DNA from: JAAZKV01 sp041659525
Lineage (GTDB): Archaea > Iainarchaeota > Iainarchaeia > Iainarchaeales > JAAZKV01
NCBI GenBank assembly: GCA_041659525.1
Contig: JBAZYC010000001.1
Location: 248,001-312,000 of the forward strand
Reading direction: 5' to 3'
DNA length: 64,000 nucleotides
Notes under the pieces: generated by a model
The model's database searches: none
What the model was told of the DNA's origin: nothing
What the model saw: the letters and a program-made list of their open reading frames with translations, nothing else
Translations under genes and position numbers: made by a program
Shown: positions 19,202 to 27,782 of the stretch, piece by piece
Position numbering within the stretch: the first letter of the stretch is position 1
Layout of the letters: each line of letters starts with the position of its first letter

Positions 19202-19600
19202 CTAAAAATACAAATAATCTTTCGCATCACGGATATTCTTTTTTTGATTATTCTTTGATTTTTCAATCCTCAAAGTTATCTCAGTCATACCCGAAACTAC
19301 CTCTATTGGTAACAAATACCCACTTTTACTCTCAGCGTCATACAATCCAAAATAATCAATCTCATTTTTCGAATATTTTTTGACTTGCCAATTATTAGAA
19401 GACTTTAATCTACCAAATAATACCCCATTTTTTGATTTTGTTGACTTTATTTGAATTCGTTTAAACTCTCCGTTTTTTTGAATTAAAAGATCAATTGGAC
19501 TATCCTCCCCATAAGGCAAGAAAACATTCCATCCTTTCCTAATAAATTCAGCAGCAAATCTTAATTCCCCTTCTTTTGCCAATTGTTTTTTGTCAGTCAT
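19202..19600 (-). CDS. PD-(D/E)XK nuclease-like protein
   Basis: 132-residue protein with the restriction-endonuclease-like core: an N-terminal helix with Glu (GELRFAAEFIRKGWNVFLPYG), then SPIDLLIQ with the metal-binding Asp near residue 37, then RIQIKST as the Q-x-K motif III, and a final beta/alpha segment. This resembles the small PDDEXK family related to group I intron homing and archaeal nucleases. It is probably an intracellular DNA endonuclease; the target is unknown. It is a stand-alone gene with no methylase partner nearby, next to an intron-containing tRNA gene. Mobile, repair and defence roles are all open. Confidence 0.75.
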   Translation of the reverse strand: MTDKKQLAKEGELRFAAEFIRKGWNVFLPYGEDSPIDLLIQKNGEFKRIQIKSTKSKNGVLFGRLKSSNNWQVKKYSKNEIDYFGLYDAESKSGYLLPIEVVSGMTEITLRIEKSKNNQKKNIRDAKDYLYF

Positions 19601-19714
19601 ACCAACGTTATACTATACCGATGGTTTATTATTTGTTTCTATTTATTATAAAAGAATAAAAAATAAATCTAAGATTATCACGCTTTTTTAAAATCTTGCA
19701 AACACAATCCTAAA

Positions 19715-20413
19715 ATGAATAAGCAGCCTAAACTCTCAAAAAAGGAGGAAAGTGATAGCTGCCTTGCTTGCGGAGAGTGCTGTAAGAAGTACTGGATAAC
19801 CGTTCTCCCTAATGAGTCGGATAAAATTTCTAAAGAACTGGGCATTTCAAAGAAAGAGTTTTTAGAAAAAAATTGTGTTTTGCACGTAAAGTTATTTCCA
19901 AAAAGCACTCCTGGAGTGTTAACTTTTCCCAGTACTTTTTTCCCTAAAAGAATTTTTGATTTATTAAAAAAAGAATTTGGAAACTTCCCAGAAAGTTTTT
20001 TTATTGTCCCACAAGTTGTGTTAAAACGAGAAGAGAAAATTACTTTTAGTTTTAAAGAAAAAAAATCTAAACAAGAAAAAAGACTTGCTTGTTCTTTTAT
20101 TGATGCAACTAACGCTTGTTCAATTTACCCAGTTCGACCCGCTCCTTGCAGATTATTTCCTTTTATTGCAGTAAGTGGTTTTCGTGAGCAATATCCTTTT
20201 TGCGAATTGTTTTCTAAAACTTTCAAAGATTATTCTATTGAATCAAAAATTTATTATGCAAAAGTCCAAGGATATTTTAAAGAAGTTAATGATAAAACTT
20301 TTACAAAACTTTGGAAATCTCCACCTAAGAAAGGTATTTTTTACTTGCAAGATAAATACTTAGGCGAAATCAATCTTAGTGAACTTGAAGAAATGATGCC
20401 TAAAAAAGAGTGA
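19715..20413 (+). CDS. YkgJ-family cysteine cluster protein
   Basis: Member of the widespread cysteine-cluster family (PF03692-type), presumed to bind zinc or an iron-sulphur cluster. The N-terminal CLACGECCKKYWI (about residues 17-28) is the CxxCxxCC motif. The middle cluster is RLACSFIDATNACSIYPVRPAPCRLFPF, with the family's C...C.IY..RP..CR.FPF signature. The 232-residue length is typical. The biochemical role of the family is unsettled. It is divergent from the gene to its left and ends convergently with the 20475 gene; the gap contains only A/T-rich sequence. Confidence 0.88.
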   Translation: MNKQPKLSKKEESDSCLACGECCKKYWITVLPNESDKISKELGISKKEFLEKNCVLHVKLFPKSTPGVLTFPSTFFPKRIFDLLKKEFGNFPESFFIVPQVVLKREEKITFSFKEKKSKQEKRLACSFIDATNACSIYPVRPAPCRLFPFIAVSGFREQYPFCELFSKTFKDYSIESKIYYAKVQGYFKEVNDKTFTKLWKSPPKKGIFYLQDKYLGEINLSELEEMMPKKE

Positions 20414-20474
20414 ACTTCAGCCTTATTAAAAAAAATTAATTTGATTAAAAAAAGTTAATTAAATTAAATAAAAT

Positions 20475-21224
20475 TTATTCTAAATAATTCATATCAGTAA
20501 TCACTGCATTTGAATAAGAAAGCAGAACTATTTTTTTTGCTTCAACATATTTTCTCTCCAAAGAAGTAGAGTTTTGAATTAAAAGTTTTTTTGTTCTAAC
20601 ATAATCCTCAAATATTTCTTTTGCAGTGCTTAAGAAAACTTTTCTTTCGCGCTCATTTTCAAACAACTGCATAAGCTCATCATCATTAAACAAAACTGGA
20701 GTATTAACATCAGTTACAAGAGCAGTTGCTATTTTTTCTTCTTTATTCGCTTCCCCAATTTCAAAAGAAAAATCCACATTCAATTGAATAATATACTCTG
20801 CACTCATTGAGAGCGCAGCTTCTTTTGCAAAAACATCGTTACTTGGTTTTGAATAAAATATCTCTTTGTTCTTTGCCTGTATCCACTCAAGATCATCTTG
20901 TATTGAGTACAAATAATCATCATCAAGAGTGCTCTCTACAGGATTAGCCATTTCAAGTAATAGATTTTGTTTGTATTCTTCAGTAACCATGTTAAGATCT
21001 AGATAAATTTGTTTTGCAAGTCCAGCTTTTTCGCTAGCCCCATCTCCCAAGTAATAAGCGTAAGTAAACAAAAGAATAATGATTATTGAGATAATTAGAG
21101 CTATTACAAAATAAGGTTTTTCTTTGGCAAAGCTGTTAATTTTGTGAACAAAGGAATTAATTTTACTTACCTGTTTTTTTTGAACACTTTTTTTCATACA
21201 ATCAACAAAATTAATCCATTTCAA
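20475..21224 (-). CDS. Hypothetical single-pass membrane protein
   Basis: 249 residues with a basic N-terminus, one strong membrane helix (about residues 38-60, FVIALIISIIIILLFTYAYYL) and a helical, acidic, probably extracellular domain of about 190 residues. That domain contains ERERKVFLSTAKEIFEDYVRT and KLLIQN stretches, suggesting a coiled or helical bundle. No family is recognised. An internal ATG at residue 10 (21197) is an alternative start. It lies 35 bases downstream of the P-type ATPase on the same strand, so it may be co-transcribed and an accessory of that pump, which is an inference. Confidence 0.7.
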   Translation of the reverse strand: MKWINFVDCMKKSVQKKQVSKINSFVHKINSFAKEKPYFVIALIISIIIILLFTYAYYLGDGASEKAGLAKQIYLDLNMVTEEYKQNLLLEMANPVESTLDDDYLYSIQDDLEWIQAKNKEIFYSKPSNDVFAKEAALSMSAEYIIQLNVDFSFEIGEANKEEKIATALVTDVNTPVLFNDDELMQLFENERERKVFLSTAKEIFEDYVRTKKLLIQNSTSLERKYVEAKKIVLLSYSNAVITDMNYLE

Positions 21225-21259
21225 TTAATAAACATATTCAGTTAAGATAACTTTTAATT

Positions 21260-23896
21260 TTAACAAAATTTTTCTTTTAATAATTCACGATTCTCTTCGC
21301 TCAATCTGATTTTTTTTAGTAAATCTGAGCTTATTATTAATACTAACGAAACTATTCCTGCAAATAACCAAAACACTGGACTTATTGGAGTTACTTCAAA
21401 CAATATATTTAGAGGAGTATAAATTACAACTGCGGTTGTAACTAGCGAAGCAATTGTTGTCCAAAGCAAATATTTGTTTGAGTTCAATGGCAGTTCGTGT
21501 ACTCCGAATCTAAATGATCTAAAACAAAACGCATTAACTAATTGCAGGAAAATTAAAGTTACTAATGTAATTGTTCTTGAAATTTCTAAAGTATTTTGCA
21601 TAATGTTTAATGAAGTCCAAAACACAGCTAAGGAAACAATTCCCATTACAAGCGCTGAAATAACTATAAACAAAATGGATTCTTTATCAATAAGCGAAGA
21701 ATTTTTTCTAGGTTTTGCTCGCATTGCATCCTTTGAAGCGGGATTTAATCCGAGAGTTATTGCAGGAAAATCATCTACAATTATATTCATAAATAATATT
21801 TGCAGAGCAAGCAGAGGCAGAGGCAGTCCAATTAATAATCCAAAAAATATTATTATTATTTCTCCAATAACACAGGATAGTTGATAAGCAACGAATTTTC
21901 TAATGTTAGAATAAGTAGTTCTTCCTTCTTCAATAGCTGAAACAATTGTTGAAAAATTATCATCTTTCAAAATTAAATCCGAGGATTCTCTTGAAACATC
22001 TGTTCCATTTTTTCCCATTGCTACTCCAATGTGGGCTTCTTTTAGAGCAGGAGCATCATTTACTCCGTCGCCGGTCATAGTAACTATTTCCCCTTTTAGT
22101 TTTAGGGCTCTAACTATTCTAAGTTTGTGTTCAGGTCTGACTCTTGCAAAAATGGTTATTCCTTGCACGACTTCGCTTAATTCAGTATCGTTTAATTCAT
22201 CTATTTCATTTCCTTGCATAACTTTTCCAACTAATCCCACTTGTTTTGCTATAGCTATTGCGGTTTCTTTGTAATCCCCGGTAATCATTTTTACTTTAAT
22301 TCCCGCAGATAAACACGCTTTGATTGATTCAATTGCTTCGTTTCTTGGAGGATCTTCCATTCCGACTAAACCTAAAAATATTAATTCTTTTACTTTGCCT
22401 TCAGGCCTGAGAGTTTTTGCTTTTGCATAGGAAAAACAAATCACTCTATATCCTTTCTTTGCAAGCATTGCCTGTTTTTCTAAAAAATGGTTCTTCATTT
22501 CTTGCGAAAATTTTATTATAGATTGTCCTTTTTGTAAGTACTCACAAGAATTAATTAAAATATCTGGAGCCCCATTTTGGTAAGCAGTAAATTCGTTTTC
22601 TTCTTTGTATAATACAATCATTGACTTTTTTTCAGAAGTAAAAGGAACTTCTTCCACTCTTTCTCCTTTAAAATCTTCTTTATACATTCCGCTTTTAGCA
22701 GCCATTACAAGTAGTGCTCCCTCAGTTGGAGTTCCGTGAACTTCAAAAATACTGTCTTCCCCAGTTCGATCAATCGTAGTGTCATTACAAATTACACTTG
22801 CTTTAATTAATTCTTTTAACGCAGCATTATGATTATTGGAAATTTTTTTTCCGTCAAGAAGCAATTCTCCGTGCAAATCATACCCAAGTCCGGTTACTTC
22901 TATTGTTTCACTTGCAGTAATTATTGTCTTAACAGTCATCTCTCCTTTGGTGATTGTTCCTGTTTTGTCAGAACAAACAACAGTTGTTTCTCCTAATGTT
23001 TCAATAATTGACATTCTATTTACTATTGCATTTTTTTGCGCCATTCTTTTAGCTCCGAGTGCAAGTGTGGTTGTTAGAACAATTGGTAACCCTTCAGGAA
23101 AAGAAGAAACTGCAACCGCAATTACTACAATTAGGATTTCTATCAAAACAGGAGCCGTTATTTCTTTTGCCCCAAAAAACAAAATTGCTCCAGTAGACAA
23201 CGAAACAATTATTCCTATCCCTACCATTATTTGGGCTATTTTATTTACTTTATCTCTTAAGGGAAGAGTTTTTTCTGCAGTAGAAATTAGTCCTGCAATT
23301 TTTCCAAATTCGGTATTCATCCCTGTGTGAGTTACTTCTGCAATTGCTTTTCCACTAACAATAAGAGTACCCATAAAAAGTTTATTTATTTCTTTAGGAT
23401 TTTCTCCTTGAGCAACACTTTCTTTTGTAATTTCTTTTCCCTCTCCAGTAAGAATAGATTCATTAACCTTCAAGTTATTTGCTTCTCTAAGTACGCAATC
23501 TGCAGGAACTTTTTCCCCTGCTCTTAATAATACAATATCTCCTGGAACAAGTTCTCTTGTAAGCACTTCAATTTGTTTTCCATTTCTAATTACTATTGAA
23601 GAAGAAACAATCATTGTTTTTAGTGACTTAATTGCAGTCTCAGCCCTGTACTCTTGAAAAAATCCTAATCCTACTACTATTACAATTATAGCACCGATAG
23701 TAAAAGAGGTGATTGTTTTTCCGACAAAAAAAGATAATATCATTGCAATAAAAAGAAGGTAAAGAATATAGTTAGAAGAAATTTGACGGAACAATATTTT
23801 CCAAACAGATACGTGCATTAGTTCTCTTATTTCATTAGCCCCATAATGCAAAAGTTTCTCGTTTACCTCCTTGCTAGATAATCCATTAAAGTGCAT
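21260..23896 (-). CDS. P2-type cation-transporting ATPase (Ca2+-ATPase-like)
   Basis: ATP-driven cation pump of 878 residues, the normal size. It has an N-terminal cation-ATPase domain (LSSKEVNEKLLHYGANEI), actuator motif ILTGEG, phosphorylation motif CSDKTGTITKGEM and hinge MTGDGVNDAPALKEA. Helix M4 carries FPEGLP, M5 carries GE in CVIGEIII, and M6 carries NIIVDDFP. These retain the SERCA-type M4 and M5 Glu and the M6 Asn and Asp, while the M5 Asn and the M6 Thr are replaced. The actuator reads TGEG rather than TGES; the catalytic Glu is kept. Ca2+ or Mn2+ export is most likely; K+/Na+ transport cannot be excluded. A voltage-gated channel lies 0.9 kb away. Confidence 0.92.
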   Translation of the reverse strand: MHFNGLSSKEVNEKLLHYGANEIRELMHVSVWKILFRQISSNYILYLLFIAMILSFFVGKTITSFTIGAIIVIVVGLGFFQEYRAETAIKSLKTMIVSSSIVIRNGKQIEVLTRELVPGDIVLLRAGEKVPADCVLREANNLKVNESILTGEGKEITKESVAQGENPKEINKLFMGTLIVSGKAIAEVTHTGMNTEFGKIAGLISTAEKTLPLRDKVNKIAQIMVGIGIIVSLSTGAILFFGAKEITAPVLIEILIVVIAVAVSSFPEGLPIVLTTTLALGAKRMAQKNAIVNRMSIIETLGETTVVCSDKTGTITKGEMTVKTIITASETIEVTGLGYDLHGELLLDGKKISNNHNAALKELIKASVICNDTTIDRTGEDSIFEVHGTPTEGALLVMAAKSGMYKEDFKGERVEEVPFTSEKKSMIVLYKEENEFTAYQNGAPDILINSCEYLQKGQSIIKFSQEMKNHFLEKQAMLAKKGYRVICFSYAKAKTLRPEGKVKELIFLGLVGMEDPPRNEAIESIKACLSAGIKVKMITGDYKETAIAIAKQVGLVGKVMQGNEIDELNDTELSEVVQGITIFARVRPEHKLRIVRALKLKGEIVTMTGDGVNDAPALKEAHIGVAMGKNGTDVSRESSDLILKDDNFSTIVSAIEEGRTTYSNIRKFVAYQLSCVIGEIIIIFFGLLIGLPLPLLALQILFMNIIVDDFPAITLGLNPASKDAMRAKPRKNSSLIDKESILFIVISALVMGIVSLAVFWTSLNIMQNTLEISRTITLVTLIFLQLVNAFCFRSFRFGVHELPLNSNKYLLWTTIASLVTTAVVIYTPLNILFEVTPISPVFWLFAGIVSLVLIISSDLLKKIRLSEENRELLKEKFC

Positions 23897-23976
23897 AAGT
23901 ACTTTAGAAAATTAAAGTATAAAAGAATGCTGTTTTTCAGGATAGAAATAAATACCTCTAAAGAGCTATTTATCAT

Positions 23977-24714
23977 ATGGAGTTAATTAGAAAAAGTTCT
24001 TTTGCCGAAAGAAAATTAGTTAGTGCTGAAAAGGAGTTTATTAAAGCAGAAGAAAAATTGATTAATGCCGAAAAAAGATTCATTAATGCAGAGAAAAGAG
24101 TGGTGGGATTTGCAGTTGATGAGAGTACTTTTTATGAAAAACAAGTAGAATTGGTTCTCAAGCGCACAAAACTTTTTACCTATAAGTACCCTAAATTAAT
24201 TTTATTTCTTATTTGCATAGTCGGGGCTTATTACTTATTTAGTAATGACTTATTTTCAAGTATTATTTCCCATTTAGGGTATTTGAATTATTTAGGAGTT
24301 TTTATTTGCGGATTATTATTTTCTTTTGGCTTTACTACCCCTTTCGCAACAGCAATTTTACTAAAACTAACCCCTGAAAATATTTTTATTGCTTCATTAA
24401 TAGGCGGATGCGGAGCACTAATAGCAGATTTAATAATATTCAAATTCATTAAAATTTCTTTTGAAGACGAATTCACAAAATTAAGAAAAGAAAGACCTTT
24501 TTTGTTTATGAGAAAAAATATTTCTTCTCACTTAAATCCAAAACTTGCTCACTATTTGACTTTTGCTTTTGCAGGGATACTATTTGCTTCCCCCCTTCCT
24601 GATGAAGCTGCTGTAGCAGTACTTGCTAGTTTGTCAAAAATAAATGTTAAAGCTCTCGCATTAATTAGTTTTGTGTTTAATTCAATAGGGGTTTTTATTT
24701 TACTAGTAATCTAA
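23977..24714 (+). CDS. Polytopic membrane protein, possibly DedA/VTT-like, with heptad N-terminus
   Basis: 245 residues. The first 50 are a repeated charged helix (AEKEF-IKAEEKL-INAEKRF-INAEKRV), a short amphipathic or coiled-coil repeat. About five membrane helices follow, with GLLFSFGFTTPFATA, IGGCGALIADLIIFKF and FASPLPDEAAVAVLAS. The paired re-entrant-like hairpins with Gly/Pro and an Asp-Glu recall DedA/VTT (SNARE-associated) membrane proteins, but the defining motifs are not complete, so this is tentative. It is divergent from the P-type ATPase and precedes the ion channel on the same strand by 46 bases. The C-terminus ends abruptly in a hydrophobic segment. Confidence 0.6.
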   Translation: MELIRKSSFAERKLVSAEKEFIKAEEKLINAEKRFINAEKRVVGFAVDESTFYEKQVELVLKRTKLFTYKYPKLILFLICIVGAYYLFSNDLFSSIISHLGYLNYLGVFICGLLFSFGFTTPFATAILLKLTPENIFIASLIGGCGALIADLIIFKFIKISFEDEFTKLRKERPFLFMRKNISSHLNPKLAHYLTFAFAGILFASPLPDEAAVAVLASLSKINVKALALISFVFNSIGVFILLVI

Positions 24715-24760
24715 ACTCTTCCAAAAGAATTTAATACTATTAAAACCTAATTAGAGAAGC

Positions 24761-25594
24761 ATGAATAACAGTACTTTTTCAACAAAACTAAAAACAATTG
24801 TGGATTCCAAGCCCTTCAATTACTTTGTTTTATTAATAATAATTCTTTCCGCAGTACTCGTTGGTTTCACTCTCAATATGTCTATAGAGGATCCTTGGTA
24901 CCCAATACTAAATTTTGTGGAATTAATAATTCTTGTTTTTTTCTGTATTGAATTACTCATAAGGATTTTTGCTGAAGAAAAACCAATTAACTTTTTTAAA
25001 GATCCTTGGAATGTTTTCGATTTTGTAATAGTATTAATTTGTTTTATCCCTCTAAAAGACAAAGCTATTTATGTATTAAGATTGGTTAGAGTACTGAGAA
25101 CTTTTAGACTTTTTAGAGCATTTCCTAATCTCAAACCAGTGGTTAAGGGTTTAGTGAATAGTATTTCTTCAGTAATATTTGTAGCACTCTTACTAGGAGT
25201 AGTCCTCTATATTTATGCAGTAATTGGAGTTTCTTTGTTTAACACAATTGACCCAATTCATTTTGGTTCACTTTGGAAAGGATTATTTACTTTATTTCAA
25301 ATACTTACCCTCGAGAATTGGAACACAATAATGCTTCCTGCAAATTCTATTTATCCTGTTGGGGGCCCCCTTTATTTTATTTCTTTCATAGTAATTGGAA
25401 CAATGATTATCATGAATTTGTTTTTAGGAATAATTGTTGGTAACATGAGTAAAGCTATGGATAAACTAAATACTCCTGAAAAAATGAAAAATTATTTAGA
25501 TGAAGATGCAATTCGTGAAAGACAGCTCTCGCAAAGACTGGGCAGAATAGAAAAAGATTTGAATATACTTATTAAGAAAAAGAAAAAAAGATAA
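24761..25594 (+). CDS. Single-domain voltage-gated cation channel (BacNav-like)
   Basis: 277-residue six-helix ion channel subunit that should assemble as a tetramer. S1-S3 lie between residues 19 and 100. S4 has five arginines at every third position (R107, R110, R113, R116, R119), an intact voltage sensor. The pore loop FQILTLENWNT (residues 179-188) aligns with the selectivity filter TLESWAS of NaChBac-type sodium channels, retaining the key Glu (E185) with Ser replaced by Asn. S6 and a charged helical C-terminal tail (from about residue 245) follow, as in BacNav neck/coiled coils. Na+ selectivity is predicted from Glu, but Ca2+ or mixed permeation is possible. Such channels are uncommon in archaea. 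Confidence 0.9.
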   Translation: MNNSTFSTKLKTIVDSKPFNYFVLLIIILSAVLVGFTLNMSIEDPWYPILNFVELIILVFFCIELLIRIFAEEKPINFFKDPWNVFDFVIVLICFIPLKDKAIYVLRLVRVLRTFRLFRAFPNLKPVVKGLVNSISSVIFVALLLGVVLYIYAVIGVSLFNTIDPIHFGSLWKGLFTLFQILTLENWNTIMLPANSIYPVGGPLYFISFIVIGTMIIMNLFLGIIVGNMSKAMDKLNTPEKMKNYLDEDAIRERQLSQRLGRIEKDLNILIKKKKKR

Positions 25595-25640
25595 TTTCTA
25601 ATTTATTAAATTTTTACCTCGCTTTCTATTTAACTAATCT

Positions 25641-26399
25641 TTACCTTACTCTTTTTCTAACTACTGGCCGAGTATTCCAAGTTCTTGTAAATTTTTCTCT
25701 TTGCCCCAACTTGTACATATTACTATCTATTCTTTTCTCAATAAATTCAGGAGTAATAAATCCCCTTCTTCTTGTTTCACGAACAAATTCTGCTGCTGGA
25801 AAAAAATCGGTTGGAGGAAGTGAAACCATTCTCTGCCCAGCCCCTTCCACAAATGCATTACTTACTCTTGCTTTTGGAAACTTTTGTTTGAATAATTCTT
25901 TTAATAATCTTGCCTGCCCTCTTACACAAAATTCTCCTTCTTTTGGATTGCTTAAATACTCCCCAAATGCTTCAAGAAGGATTTTCTTTTTTGGAAACAA
26001 ATTTCTTGCACTAAATATTTGATCTAAATGCCCTCTTTTAGTTTTAATAGATTCACTTACAATTATTGCTCTTCTCCCTAAATTTCTTTTTGCGAATTTC
26101 AATAACGATTGATATTGTTCTGAAAATTCTAAGAATTCTTTTTTTGTTAAATGATATCTGCTTTTTGGAACTACTCCCACAATAATTAGTATTGCATTTG
26201 GATTTCTTTTTGTTTGGAGTATTTTTCCTCTCCAAGAATTAATTAGTCCTAAGAATTCATAATTCTTAATTACCTCTTCTCGCGGAGAAGGCTTTAGTCC
26301 ACTAGTAGCAATTCCTCTGTGAAGATTCTCTAAAGCAAAGAAAGGATGCACTAAGAGATTTATTTTTTCAAACTCAAGTGCTCTATATGCTGGTTGCAT
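25641..26399 (-). CDS. Hypothetical protein (252 aa), basic C-terminus
   Basis: I do not recognise this family. The protein is soluble and mixed alpha/beta, with a probable beta strand, ILIIVGVVP, near residue 70. Distinct stretches are EGEFCVRGQARLLKELF, FVEGAGQRMVSLPP and a very Arg/Lys-rich end (TRTWNTRPVVRKRVR) that could contact nucleic acid. It starts at an ATG at 26399 and is convergent with the channel gene. It lies downstream of the SAH hydrolase terminator on the same strand, so it is probably a separate transcript. Confidence 0.65.
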   Translation of the reverse strand: MQPAYRALEFEKINLLVHPFFALENLHRGIATSGLKPSPREEVIKNYEFLGLINSWRGKILQTKRNPNAILIIVGVVPKSRYHLTKKEFLEFSEQYQSLLKFAKRNLGRRAIIVSESIKTKRGHLDQIFSARNLFPKKKILLEAFGEYLSNPKEGEFCVRGQARLLKELFKQKFPKARVSNAFVEGAGQRMVSLPPTDFFPAAEFVRETRRRGFITPEFIEKRIDSNMYKLGQREKFTRTWNTRPVVRKRVR

Positions 26400-26440
26400 A
26401 ATAGAAATAAGGTTCTTGGAATTAAAAATGGTTACTCTTT

Positions 26441-26478
26441 AAAAAAAAATTAAAAAAAGAAGGATTTTATGTTCCTTC
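26441..26478 (-). terminator. Terminator hairpin enclosing the ahcY stop codon
   Basis: On the minus strand GAAGGA-ACATAAAA-TCCTTC is followed by TTTTTTTAATTTTTTTTT. The TAA stop of the SAH hydrolase lies in the hairpin loop. Confidence 0.75.
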
Positions 26479-27717
26479 TTTCCAGTTCTCCATGTATTCT
26501 TTTTGCTCAGGAGTTAGTGTATCTATTACTATTCCTAACGCAGTTAGTTGGAGTTTTGCAATATCATCATCCATTTCTTTTGGCAGAGTTATTACACTTG
26601 GTTTTAATTTTCCTTTGTTTTTTACACAGAATTCTACTGCGAGTGCTTGTCCGCAAAAGCTTGTTGACATTACTTCGCTTGGGTGTCCTTCTGCTGCAGC
26701 AAGGTTTACTAGTCTTCCTTCTCCGCACAAGTAAAGGTTTTTTCCATTTAGTTTGTATTCATCTAAAAATGGTCTTATTCTTTTTACACTTTTTGCAGTT
26801 TTGTTTAGTCCTGCTACATCTATTTCTATATCAAAGTGTCCTGAGTTACACATTGTTGCTCCGTTCTTCATTTCTTTCATGTGTTCAAGTCTGATTACGT
26901 GTTTGTTTCCTGTTACTGTACAGAAAATGTCTCCAAGTTTACATGCTTCTTCCATTTTCATTACTCTAAATCCATCGTACTTTGCTTGTAGTGCTTTAAA
27001 GTGATTTATTTCAGTAACAATTACGTTTGCTCCGTGCCCTCTTGCTCTCATTGCTACTCCTTTTCCGCAGCTACCATAACCTAGTACTACAAAAGTTTTT
27101 CCTGAGATCAAAATATTTGTTGCTCTAATTATTCCATCAAGAGTAGATTGCCCTGTTCCGTAATAATTGTCTAGTAAGTGTTTTGTATCATTATCATTTA
27201 CTGCAATTACTGGGTATTTTAGTGCGTTATCTTTTTCCATTGCTTTGAGTCTAATTACTCCTGTAGTAGTTTCTTCGCACCCTCCAATTATTTGAGGAAT
27301 TAGTTCTTTGTGCTTTGAGTGTATCTCAGTAACAAGATCGCATCCGTCATCAATTGTTACGTGTGGTTTGAATTCAATTATTTTTTTTAAGTATTTATAG
27401 TAATCTTCTTTTGTTTCTCCTTTGTAAGCGTATACTTTTACTCCTTCTTTTGCAAGTGCTGCTGCTACATCGTCTTGTGTGCTTAGTGGATTACATCCTG
27501 TTATTGCTACTTCTGCTCCGCCGGCAATTAGTGTTCTAACTAGTACTGCAGTTTCTTTTGTAACGTGAAGCGCCATCCCTACTCTTACTCCTTTTAGGGG
27601 TTTTTCTTTTTCAAATCTTTTTTTTATTTCAAGTAATGCACCCATTTGTGTTTGTGCATACTCTATGTTCATTAGTCCTTGTTCAGCTAACTTCATGTCT
27701 TTTACTTCATAATCCAT
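26467..27717 (-). CDS. ahcY: S-adenosylhomocysteine hydrolase
   Basis: NAD-dependent enzyme that splits S-adenosylhomocysteine into adenosine and homocysteine, removing the product inhibitor of methyltransferases. It is 416 residues, as in archaeal enzymes. The catalytic and substrate segments are visible: ITGCNPLSTQDDVAAAL, TIDDGCDL, GGCEETTTGVIRL, VNDNDTKHLLDNYYGTGQS. The NAD-binding fold is FVVLGYGSCGKGVAMRARG. NAGHFD-like NSGHFDIEID and a shortened C-terminus complete it. The next upstream gene on the same strand is a PfkB-family kinase, 65 bases away, which could phosphorylate the adenosine released. Confidence 0.97.
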   Translation of the reverse strand: MDYEVKDMKLAEQGLMNIEYAQTQMGALLEIKKRFEKEKPLKGVRVGMALHVTKETAVLVRTLIAGGAEVAITGCNPLSTQDDVAAALAKEGVKVYAYKGETKEDYYKYLKKIIEFKPHVTIDDGCDLVTEIHSKHKELIPQIIGGCEETTTGVIRLKAMEKDNALKYPVIAVNDNDTKHLLDNYYGTGQSTLDGIIRATNILISGKTFVVLGYGSCGKGVAMRARGHGANVIVTEINHFKALQAKYDGFRVMKMEEACKLGDIFCTVTGNKHVIRLEHMKEMKNGATMCNSGHFDIEIDVAGLNKTAKSVKRIRPFLDEYKLNGKNLYLCGEGRLVNLAAAEGHPSEVMSTSFCGQALAVEFCVKNKGKLKPSVITLPKEMDDDIAKLQLTALGIVIDTLTPEQKEYMENWKEGT

Positions 27718-27782
27718 TTTAGTTCACCAACTTGCATTAATAGAAACCAATCATAGCAAATATTTTAAAACGCACTACGCGA

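Noticed and set aside
26469..26894. Leu-rich plus-strand ORF antisense to ahcY
   Set aside because: Produced by the regular codon pattern of a highly conserved gene.
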